The notes beneath the pieces were generated by a model that searched no databases, was not told the DNA's origin, and saw only the letters and a list, made by a program, of their open reading frames with translations. The position numbers and the translations under genes are program-made. This document shows positions 6,569 through 11,602 of a stretch of 11,602 bases of DNA, piece after piece. Numbering within the stretch: position 1 is the first letter of the stretch; the number at the start of each line of letters is the position of its first letter. The stretch is from Flavobacterium psychrophilum (GTDB lineage: Bacteria > Bacteroidota > Bacteroidia > Flavobacteriales > Flavobacteriaceae): positions 1 through 11,602 of the forward strand of contig CAMCTL010000113.1 in assembly GCA_945878515.1 (NCBI GenBank), written 5' to 3'.

Positions 6569-7329
6569 TGATAGAAATAAAAGATATAGAGAAATCATTT
6601 GGCGATACCAAAATTCTTAATGGAGTTTCCACAGTTTTTGAAACTGGAAAAACGAATTTAATTATTGGAAAAAGTGGTTCAGGAAAAACAGTTTTACTCA
6701 AATCGTTGCTTGGTATTCATACCCCTGAAGTAGGCACTATTTCTTTTGACGGCAGAATTTATTCCGAACTTGATGCAGATGAAAAACGAGAATTGAGAAC
6801 TGAAATTGGCATGCTTTTTCAAGGTAGTGCTCTGTTTGATTCGATGACGGTTTCAGAAAATGTGGGTTTTCCGCTGAAAATGTTTACCAATGACGATAAA
6901 CATAAAATTCAAGACCGTGTTGATTTTGTGCTAAATAGAGTGGCGCTTGTTGATGCACATCATAAACTACCTTCGGAAATTTCAGGCGGAATGCAAAAAC
7001 GTGTCGCTATTGCACGTGCAATTGTGAATAATCCTAAATACCTTTTTTGTGACGAACCCAATTCTGGTTTAGACCCAAATACAGCAACTCTGATTGACAA
7101 TCTTATCCATGAAATAACCGAAGAATACAACATTACAACCGTAATCAATACCCACGATATGAACTCTGTGATGGAAATTGGAGAGCATATTCTATTCTTA
7201 AAAAATGGCGTTAAAGCTTGGGAAGGTACAAAAGAACAAATTTTCCGAACCGATAATGAAGCTGTAGTTGACTTTGTGTATTCTTCAAATTTATTTAAAA
7301 AAGTTCGAGAAGCTTATTTAAAGGAATAA
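6568..7329 (+). CDS. mlaF: MlaF-family ABC transporter ATP-binding protein
   Basis: Cytoplasmic ATPase subunit that powers the adjacent MlaE permease. The 253 residues contain all ABC ATPase motifs: Walker A GKSGSGKT (34-41), Q-loop glutamine Q85 in MLFQGSALFDSMTV, signature ISGGMQKR (138-145), Walker B YLFCDEP (158-164, catalytic E163), D-loop SGLDP and the switch histidine H196. The LFQGSALFDSMTVSENVGFPL block is typical of the MlaF/Ttg2A branch. The reading frame is open 20 codons further upstream, but that extension lies inside mlaE in another frame. The ATG at 6568 sits in the TAATG overlap and gives the standard IEIKDIEKSFG opening, so it is the chosen start. A strong terminator follows at 7336-7363. 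Confidence 0.93.
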   Translation: MIEIKDIEKSFGDTKILNGVSTVFETGKTNLIIGKSGSGKTVLLKSLLGIHTPEVGTISFDGRIYSELDADEKRELRTEIGMLFQGSALFDSMTVSENVGFPLKMFTNDDKHKIQDRVDFVLNRVALVDAHHKLPSEISGGMQKRVAIARAIVNNPKYLFCDEPNSGLDPNTATLIDNLIHEITEEYNITTVINTHDMNSVMEIGEHILFLKNGVKAWEGTKEQIFRTDNEAVVDFVYSSNLFKKVREAYLKE

Positions 7330-7370
7330 AAAAAAGTTCTATCTAAATAATTTCAGATAGAACCCTTTTT
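7330..7370. terminator. Bidirectional terminator between mlaF and the mannose-1-phosphate guanylyltransferase gene
   Basis: GTTCTATCT (7336-7344) and AGATAGAAC (7355-7363) form a perfect 9-bp stem with a 10-nt loop. A run of A precedes it and CCTTTTT follows, so it can terminate transcription from both converging genes. It begins right after the mlaF stop and lies about 40 nt past the stop of the leftward gene. Confidence 0.85.
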
Positions 7371-7410
7371 AAAATTTGTATGATCTTTTATATGAAATGA
7401 ATATCAACTA

Positions 7411-8472
7411 TTAAAGCTTATTTGCCAATGCTGTTATTCTTTTTATATCTTGCTCCTTACTTTTAGGGTAAATAAGTAGAATTCCCTCTTTGTCCACAAT
7501 AATGTAATCTTGCAAACCATCAACAACAACAAGCTTGTTTGCATCAGTCCTGATGATGTTGCCCGAGGCATTTTCTAACACAACTTTTGCATTGATAACC
7601 CCGTTTTTATTTTCATCTTTGTCTAGTTTTTCGTGAAGTTGTCCCCAAGTTCCTAAATCGTTCCAATCGAAAGTAGCGGGAAGAACATACACATTTTTGG
7701 CACTTTCCATCACAGCGTAATCAATGGAAACATCTTCGGCCAGCGCATAATTTTCTTCGATAAAAGATTTTTCAGCATCCGTATTATAACTCTCTAAACC
7801 TTTAAGAAACAAAGTATTCATCGTTGGTTGGAACTTTTCGAAAGCCTCGGTAATTGCTTTGGCACTCCAAATAAAAATCCCTCCATTCCACAAGAAATTA
7901 CCACTTGCTAAAAAGGATTTAGCTGTTTCATAATCTGGTTTTTCACGAAATTGTGAGACTTTTTTTATTGGATTGGTATCTGTTTTATCAAATTCAATAT
8001 AACCAAAACCTGTATTTGGGTACGTCGGTTGAATTCCAAGTGTCATCAATGCATTTTCTTTGGAACAAAAATCAAAACATTGCTGCAAATTTTCTGCAAA
8101 AGTTGCTTCATCTTCTATCCAATGATCGCTTGGCGCCACAACCATAACTGCATCAGGATTTTGTTTTTGAATTTTTAACGCCGCATATAAAATACACGGA
8201 GCTGTGTTTCGCATTGCTGGTTCAAGCAATACTTGCTCTTGTTTTACCATTGGCAACTGCTCTAAAACTATAGAATTGTACTTCTCATTGGTCAAAATCA
8301 AAATATTCTCTACTGGAATTAATTTTGACAATCTACTGAAAGTTTTCTGGATCAAGGTATCACCAGCACCTAACATATCATGAAATTGTTTTGGAAATTC
8401 CGTTGTACTCACTGGCCAAAAACGGGAACCTACTCCACCGGCCATTAATATTGCGTAATAATTTTTGTTCAT
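7411..8472 (-). CDS. manC: Mannose-1-phosphate guanylyltransferase (GDP-mannose pyrophosphorylase), nucleotidyltransferase domain only
   Basis: Makes GDP-mannose from GTP and mannose 1-phosphate, the donor for mannose, fucose and related sugars in surface polysaccharides and glycoproteins. The 353-residue protein begins with the nucleotidyltransferase signature MAGGVGSRFWPVS (10-22) and FPKQF (26-30). It continues with EPAMRNTAPCI (84-94), VAPSDHWI (112-119), NTGFGYIE (153-160), FREKPD (175-180) and GNFLWNGGIFIW (191-202). It lacks the C-terminal cupin phosphomannose-isomerase domain found in bifunctional ManC/AlgA enzymes of about 470 residues, so it should be monofunctional. The short form is usual in Bacteroidota. 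The gene is monocistronic, ends at a shared terminator and is divergent from the lipoprotein gene. The symbol follows common usage for the activity. Confidence 0.92.
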   Translation of the reverse strand: MNKNYYAILMAGGVGSRFWPVSTTEFPKQFHDMLGAGDTLIQKTFSRLSKLIPVENILILTNEKYNSIVLEQLPMVKQEQVLLEPAMRNTAPCILYAALKIQKQNPDAVMVVAPSDHWIEDEATFAENLQQCFDFCSKENALMTLGIQPTYPNTGFGYIEFDKTDTNPIKKVSQFREKPDYETAKSFLASGNFLWNGGIFIWSAKAITEAFEKFQPTMNTLFLKGLESYNTDAEKSFIEENYALAEDVSIDYAVMESAKNVYVLPATFDWNDLGTWGQLHEKLDKDENKNGVINAKVVLENASGNIIRTDANKLVVVDGLQDYIIVDKEGILLIYPKSKEQDIKRITALANKL

Positions 8473-8640
8473 CGTATTTTAGTTTTAAGTTGATAATTTT
8501 AATGAATCGGTGGTAAATGTATCTAAAAAATTTAGCAAATTAAATTGTTCTATAAAAATTCTTAGGTTATTTAGCTCAAAATTGCTTTACTATATATTAT
8601 TGTAGTCTCACGATTAGAATAGCTTAACCTTTGCTTAACA

Positions 8641-8668
8641 TTGTATCGATTGTTAATGAATACTTTCG
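8641..8668 (+). promoter_or_regulatory. Probable promoter of the lipoprotein gene
   Basis: TTG (8641-8643), a 17-nt spacer and TACTTTCG (8661-8668) match the flavobacterial TTG-N17-23-TAnnTTTG pattern with one mismatch. The leader would be about 15 nt before the ATG at 8689. Confidence 0.5.
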
Positions 8669-8688
8669 CATGATAACTTTTAATCAAA

Positions 8689-9114
8689 ATGAAAAAAAAC
8701 ATTATTATTACAGTAGCGCTTGGTTTATTTTTAGCGCTGACATCTTGTACAAAGGACGACGCTCCTGAAACGGCTGCCTCATTAATTGGAAAATGGGAAT
8801 TTTCGAAAGAAGGTGTCGCTAGTGGCGGTCAAGAGGTTCTTGTAGATTATGAACACTCAACTGGATGTCCCAAGGATTTTTCGACAATTACAGCCACAAC
8901 AATAGTAGATACCTATTTTTATGGAAGCAATTGTGCACAAGATATTACGAACACAGCATATACAAGAAGTGGCAACATCATATCTGCAAAAGTAGACGGA
9001 GTGACTCAAACTGTCGAAATCAAAACACTTGATACCAATACTTTAAAAATATATGGAACTGATCCTGACTCCCCTCAATTAAAACAAGTAATTGTTTTTA
9101 CTCGGGTTAAATAA
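8689..9114 (+). CDS. Small lipoprotein, probably surface-exposed, lipocalin-like
   Basis: The 141-residue product starts with a lysine-rich n-region (MKK), a hydrophobic segment (5-17) and the lipobox L17-T-S-C20, so signal peptidase II cleavage and lipidation at Cys20 are expected. The residues after the cysteine, TKDDAPE, resemble the K-(D/E)2 lipoprotein export signal described for Capnocytophaga and other Bacteroidota, which routes lipoproteins to the outer face of the outer membrane. The mature part opens with LIGKWEFSKEG (32-42), a pattern of small lipocalin-like beta-barrel lipoproteins in this phylum, followed by alternating beta-strand-like segments. Two cysteines (C60 in GCPKDF and C82 in SNCAQD) could form a disulfide. 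The ligand is unknown. The gene is monocistronic with its own promoter and terminator. Confidence 0.82.
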   Translation: MKKNIIITVALGLFLALTSCTKDDAPETAASLIGKWEFSKEGVASGGQEVLVDYEHSTGCPKDFSTITATTIVDTYFYGSNCAQDITNTAYTRSGNIISAKVDGVTQTVEIKTLDTNTLKIYGTDPDSPQLKQVIVFTRVK

Positions 9115-9133
9115 TAATGCACATGTAATATGA

Positions 9134-9165
9134 AGCAACATTAATTAATTTTAATGTTGCTTTTT
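9134..9165 (+). terminator. Terminator of the lipoprotein gene
   Basis: AGCAACATTA (9134-9143) and TAATGTTGCT (9152-9161) form a perfect 10-bp stem with an 8-nt loop, followed by TTTT. It ends just before the stop codon of the converging sprT-like gene, so it probably also acts as that gene's 3' end. Confidence 0.82.
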
Positions 9166-9766
9166 ATTTATTGGGCAACAACTCCACCTCAGCATTTGGA
9201 TTAAAAAGATAAGTTCGCCCTGAACTTATCTCAACACATTCATATCTTTTGGTTCGTAATGCTCCTTTTTTGAAAATTTTTCCGTTGTGAATCCTAAAAA
9301 TACTACCATAAGGAATTTCAAAGATATAATTTTTATCGTTTTCCTTATCAAATTGTTTCAATGCCAATGCCAAAGTGGTATCAGTGTCGCTACTAGCAGT
9401 AGGATTTTTGAAATGTCGTGCCAATAATGGCAACAATTGATTCGGGAAAATATCAGGTCGAATAAACGGAACCATCAATCTTTGAAAGGAATATTTCCAT
9501 TCGTTTCCGTGAGGTTTAATGTCGCGCCCAAATTTTTCGAAAGCAACTAAATGCGAAATTTCGTGGACCAATGTAATCAAAAATCGGTATTTATTTAAGT
9601 TGGCATTGACGGTGATTTCGTGCTTTCCGTTCATCCCTTTTCGATAATCGCCATGACGGGTTACTCGTTCATTCACAATTTTTAGATGCACTTGATTGGC
9701 TACAATCAGTTCAAAAACTGGTTTTACGGCGTGTTCTGGGAGATATTTTGAAAGGGTTTCGCTCAA
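9164..9766 (-). CDS. SprT-like zinc metalloprotease-fold protein
   Basis: The 200-residue protein carries the zinc-metalloprotease motif H68-E-I-S-H72 in LITLVHEISHLVAFEKFG. A third histidine ligand follows in KPHGNEWK (H86), the spacing seen in the SprT/Spartan family. The N-terminal helix region includes KPVFELIVANQVHLKI, and NGKHEITVNANLNKYRFL (47-64) resembles the SprT-N beta-strand segment. The C-terminal part (about 145-200: GSIFRIHNGKIFKKG, KRYECVEISSGRTYLF) takes the place of the zinc ribbon but has only one cysteine, so a classical C-x-x-C ribbon is absent. Family members process or bind DNA-linked proteins in eukaryotes; the bacterial role is not established. The start ATG lies 4 nt from a heptamer array. 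The SDR gene lies upstream on the same strand. Confidence 0.85.
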   Translation of the reverse strand: MSETLSKYLPEHAVKPVFELIVANQVHLKIVNERVTRHGDYRKGMNGKHEITVNANLNKYRFLITLVHEISHLVAFEKFGRDIKPHGNEWKYSFQRLMVPFIRPDIFPNQLLPLLARHFKNPTASSDTDTTLALALKQFDKENDKNYIFEIPYGSIFRIHNGKIFKKGALRTKRYECVEISSGRTYLFNPNAEVELLPNK

Positions 9767-9770
9767 AGTT

Positions 9771-9812
9771 AGTTATGAGTTATGGGTTATGAGTTATAGG
9801 TTATGGGTTAAG
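9771..9812. repeat. Tandem heptamer array, RGTTATG unit (six copies)
   Basis: Six contiguous 7-bp units: AGTTATG, AGTTATG, GGTTATG, AGTTATA, GGTTATG, GGTTAAG. The array begins 4 nt upstream of the sprT-like start codon (minus strand). Inverted copies lie at 9847-9874, next to the SDR stop. Confidence 0.85.
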
Positions 9813-9846
9813 AGCTAGAAGTAAACTTGTTTTAAGAAACTAGACG

Positions 9847-9874
9847 TTTAACAAATAACGTATAACTCTTAACT
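9847..9874. repeat. Inverted heptamer units facing the 9771-9812 array
   Basis: Read on the minus strand the units are AGTTAAG, AGTTATA, CGTTATT, TGTTAAA, again with a 7-bp period. GTTAAGAG in the left array pairs exactly with CTCTTAAC here, so the 115-bp spacer can fold into a large imperfect hairpin. The array starts 7 nt beyond the SDR stop. Confidence 0.65.
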
Positions 9875-9881
9875 TTACTAG

Positions 9882-10562
9882 CTATGGATTCGTCGATGAA
9901 ACTTGCAATACTTTTCCGTTGTAATATTTATTCCCGGTCAAGGAAAAATCAAAAATATAATTAGCCATATCTTTTGCTGAAATTGGTGCTTCATACCCTG
10001 GAAATGCTTCTTGCAACATTTCAGTTTGAACGGCTCCAAGTGCCAAAACATTAAACGAAATTCCTCTTTCTTTGTATTCTTCTGCCAATAATTCCGACAA
10101 GGTAATCACGGCTCCTTTGCTGGAACTATAAGCTGCCAAACCAGCAAATTTAAGACTTCCTTGAATTCCTCCCATCGAACTTATAGTAACTACGTGGCTT
10201 CCTTTTTGTAAAAACGGCAAGCAAATCCGAGTCAAATTGGCTACACCAAAAACATTCACTTTATAAATTTTTTCGAAATCTGTTTGTGAAGTTTCCGAAA
10301 AAGGTTTCAACAACAAACTTCCCGCATTGTGGATTACGATATCAACAGCTGCCCATGATTTAGAAAGAAAATTTTCAACTTGCTGCATTTCGTTTTCATC
10401 GGATAAATCGACAGAAAGGCAAGTTATATTTGGGTTTTCGATAAGGTCTTGAGGCGTTTTTCTGGAAATGGCTAATACATTATGTCCAGCATTGGCAAAC
10501 TGCAAAGCCAATTCGTAACCAATTCCTCTGGAAGTTCCTGTAATGATGATGTTTTTACTCAT
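9882..10562 (-). CDS. Short-chain dehydrogenase/reductase (SDR family oxidoreductase)
   Basis: Classical SDR of 226 residues, an NAD(P)-dependent oxidoreductase on an unidentified alcohol or ketone. It shows the cofactor motif TGTSRGIG (8-15), VDLSD (51-55, adenine-ring contact), HNAG (78-81), N103 in KVNVFG, the catalytic serine in ISSMGG (S128/S129) and the Y145-x-x-x-K149 pair in AAYSSSKGA. R34 in AISRK after the second strand suggests NADP(H) preference, which is inference. The start is ATGAGTAAAAAC at 10562. The repaired reading of the upstream toxin-like gene would stop inside this same start (TAA at 10555-10557), so the SDR appears to be the third cistron of that cassette, and no separate promoter is evident. 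A relic of a second SDR start lies beyond the cassette at 11167-11232. Confidence 0.92.
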   Translation of the reverse strand: MSKNIIITGTSRGIGYELALQFANAGHNVLAISRKTPQDLIENPNITCLSVDLSDENEMQQVENFLSKSWAAVDIVIHNAGSLLLKPFSETSQTDFEKIYKVNVFGVANLTRICLPFLQKGSHVVTISSMGGIQGSLKFAGLAAYSSSKGAVITLSELLAEEYKERGISFNVLALGAVQTEMLQEAFPGYEAPISAKDMANYIFDFSLTGNKYYNGKVLQVSSTNP

Positions 10563-10899
10563 TTGATTGGAGTATATTTAAAAAATTAGCTTCAAAAATG
10601 TGATTGTTTGTAAGGTGCTTTATCAAATAGTTTTTTCCTTTTTAGAGAAGAAAATATACCAAGTAGTTCTACTATTAGATTTATAAAAAAACATAAAAAT
10701 CTCCATATTTTAAAAGGGAATTTGGAGATTTTTTGTGTGGTAATGCGTCAATATTTTCTTCGATGTAAAAGACTAATTTTTGAACATACGCAATTGCATT
10801 TTCTTCATAACTGAAATATTCTTTGCTAAAAAGTGTTGTAATTAATTCGTCAAAAAAATCTTGAACATAATTTGTATAATTAACGGCTACTTTTTCCAA
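10555..10899 (-). pseudogene. RelE/ParE-like toxin gene with two compensating frameshifts
   Basis: The open frame from a TTG start at 10899 gives 72 residues ending ...PHKKSPNSLLKYGDFYVFL at a TAA (10681-10683). Removing one base from the 7-nt homopolymer at 10685-10691 continues the protein as YKSNSRTTWYIFFSKKE. Adding one base to the 6-nt homopolymer at 10631-10636 continues it as KNYLIKHLTNNHIFEANFLN and so on to a TAA at 10555-10557. The repaired product is 114 residues. Its pattern (NYTNYVQDFFDELI, FPHKK-like, F-Y-K-x-N-x-R-T-T-W-Y-I-F-F, Y-L-I-x-x-L-T-N-N-H) is what I recall of RelE/ParE-type toxins in Bacteroidota. Either the gene is inactivated or the two homopolymers hold sequencing errors. 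TTG is preferred as start because no ATG lies nearby and it overlaps the antitoxin gene by 13 nt. Confidence 0.7.
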
Positions 10900-11114
10900 G
10901 GTAATTTTTTAATAGTGTCAATCGCCCTTTCTAAAAACACTTCAGACGAAACTGAATTTTCCCATTCGGTATCAAAATCATCTTTTTCTTCTAAAACTCC
11001 AATTTGTTGAAGAAATGGTTCCAACTGTGAACCGTATTTTTGGAGATTTATCTTTACAAAAATTGGAGTTCCATTTGCATCATTCTCAAATTGAATGTCT
11101 TCAATAGCTGCCAT
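10887..11114 (-). CDS. Putative antitoxin, partner of the RelE/ParE-like gene
   Basis: A small acidic protein of 75 residues from ATG at 11114, starting MAAIEDIQFENDANGTPIF and continuing with FVKINLQKYGSQLEPFL, then EEKDDFDTEWENSVSSEVFL, and ending in AIDTIKKLPWKK. I do not recognise a named DNA-binding fold. The assignment as antitoxin rests on size, acidity, position before a RelE/ParE-like frame and the 13-nt overlap between the two genes. An in-frame TTG at 11132 would extend the protein by six residues, but it lies inside the TACATTTG promoter box, so the ATG is preferred. The pair lies between the intact SDR gene and the SDR relic. If it is an antitoxin, it probably represses its own promoter, as is usual for such operons. 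Confidence 0.65.
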   Translation of the reverse strand: MAAIEDIQFENDANGTPIFVKINLQKYGSQLEPFLQQIGVLEEKDDFDTEWENSVSSEVFLERAIDTIKKLPWKK

Positions 11115-11129
11115 AATATTTAATTTTAC

Positions 11130-11157
11130 CAAATGTACTAAATATTTTTATTCAAAA
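11130..11157 (-). promoter_or_regulatory. Probable promoter of the toxin-antitoxin-like cassette
   Basis: On the minus strand TTTTG (11153-11157) and TACATTTG (11130-11137, perfect TAnnTTTG) are separated by 15 nt, slightly shorter than usual. The leader to the ATG at 11114 would be only about 10 nt. This is the only clear promoter upstream of the SDR gene. Confidence 0.5.
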
Positions 11158-11166
11158 TGATTTGTC

Positions 11167-11232
11167 TTATTTTTTCAAAGCCAATTCATAACCAATTCCT
11201 CGCGATGTTCCTGTGATGATGATGTTTTTCAT
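11167..11232 (-). pseudogene. Relic of a second SDR gene: first 19 codons only
   Basis: From an ATG at 11232 the frame reads MKNIIITGTSRGIGYELALKK and then stops. NIIITGTSRGIGYELAL is identical in protein sequence to residues 4-20 of the intact SDR. At DNA level 46 of 51 bases match, and all five differences are silent (ATT/ATC, ACT/ACA, TCC/TCG, AGA/CGA, TAC/TAT). The homology ends abruptly after the TTG leucine codon, beyond which the sequence turns AT-rich towards the cassette promoter. The remnant cannot make an enzyme: it retains only the cofactor glycine motif. Confidence 0.85.
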
Positions 11233-11240
11233 TTTGCTAA

Positions 11241-11279
11241 ATTAAAAAAATTCCATCAAGTATAAACAAGATGGAATTT
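11241..11279 (-). terminator. Terminator of the leftward membrane-protein gene
   Basis: AAATTCCATC (11248-11257) and GATGGAATTT (11270-11279) form a 10-bp stem with a 12-nt loop, followed on the minus strand by a T run. It lies 5 nt past the stop of the membrane-protein gene and 9 nt before the start of the SDR relic. Confidence 0.82.
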
Positions 11280-11284
11280 AATAG

Positions 11285-11602
11285 TTAACCTTTTATACTC
11301 TTAAAATATTTTTGATACACTTTAAACCCTTGGACAACGGCGAGCACCACAAAAAATAAGGGTATAACCACGGGAACAATATATTTTGAAAAAGAAAAAG
11401 TGTTTTGCGATAAAGTATTCAACAAAACGATAATGGCTAGCATTCCAAAAAAAGTACCCACTAAGGTGCCGAAAATATAATAAAATTTAATCTTTCCATC
11501 TAAAAAAATAGATTTGGCATTCACTAAATACAAATTCCAACCCATCCAAAAAGGGATTTGAATAAAATTCAATCCACACAAAACCAAACCAATTAGAAAA
11601 GG
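11285..11602 (-). CDS. Multi-spanning membrane protein, C-terminal part (probably LysE-like transporter); 5' end outside the window
   Basis: The frame is open to the window edge (105 visible residues), so the apparent TTG start at 11587 is internal and not the true start. The visible part has three hydrophobic segments: FLIGLVLCGLNFIQIPFWMG (about 2-21, with the rest of that helix to about 26), a glycine-rich span with GTLVGTFFGMLAIIVLLN (45-62), and YIVPVVIPLFFVVLAVVQGF (74-93). It ends in the basic tail KVYQKYFKSIKG. The G-L-N-F-x-x-I-P-F motif and the helix layout resemble the C-terminal half of LysE-type exporters of flavobacteria. That assignment comes from memory and is moderate at best; the substrate is unknown. 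The gene has its own terminator. Confidence 0.6.
   Translation of the reverse strand, partial: PFLIGLVLCGLNFIQIPFWMGWNLYLVNAKSIFLDGKIKFYYIFGTLVGTFFGMLAIIVLLNTLSQNTFSFSKYIVPVVIPLFFVVLAVVQGFKVYQKYFKSIKG

Noticed and set aside
9771..9874. CRISPR array
   Set aside because: The repeats are 7 bp with no spacers between units, and no cas genes are present. They are simple tandem heptamers.
11115..11132. TTG start extending the putative antitoxin by six residues
   Set aside because: The TTG is part of the TACATTTG promoter box, so it would not be in the transcript. The ATG at 11114 fits better.
1..11602. tRNA or rRNA genes
   Set aside because: No segment with a T-arm-like GGTTCGAAxCC pattern in a cloverleaf context, or with rRNA signature sequence, was recognised on either strand.

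Overview
The window looks like chromosomal DNA of a Bacteroidota member, most likely a Flavobacterium or close relative. The DNA is AT-rich. Most genes lack a Shine-Dalgarno sequence. Several genes are preceded by the Bacteroidota -7 box TAnnTTTG. The families (flavobacterial MlaE/MlaF pair, cupin-less mannose-1-phosphate guanylyltransferase, SprT-like metalloprotease, K-D-D surface lipoprotein) fit that group. This rests on sequence features and family recall, not on a database search.

Layout. 1-195 holds the start of a leftward gene of unknown function. 196-958 is a gene-poor stretch with a MITE-like inverted-repeat element (328-512) and the decayed 3' end of an IS630-family transposase (about 593-843). 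Then come leftward ahcY (S-adenosylhomocysteine hydrolase) with its terminator, a divergent 4'-phosphopantetheinyl transferase, and a rightward GNAT acetyltransferase plus aspartate kinase pair. The 618-bp gap 5204-5821 carries a nested palindromic element with a REP-like core. Next is a translationally coupled MlaE/MlaF lipid-transport pair, which converges on a leftward mannose-1-phosphate guanylyltransferase through a shared bidirectional terminator. A rightward surface-lipoprotein candidate follows, then leftward genes for an SprT-like metalloprotease and a short-chain dehydrogenase (SDR).

The most unusual part is 10501-11232. A two-gene toxin-antitoxin-like cassette lies between the intact SDR gene and a relic of a second SDR start. 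The relic encodes the same 17 residues as the intact gene but differs at five synonymous positions. The toxin-like gene is split by two compensating frameshifts at homopolymers. When repaired it reads as a 114-residue RelE/ParE-like protein whose stop overlaps the SDR start codon, so the cassette probably supplies the transcript that the SDR now uses. The window ends in the 3' part of a multi-spanning membrane protein, probably LysE-like.

A second theme is short-period repeat DNA at gene edges. Four arrays with an exact 7-bp period abut the start or stop of ahcY, aspartate kinase, sprT and the SDR gene. Most genes are core metabolism or envelope functions; the mobile and repeat material is confined to the gaps.
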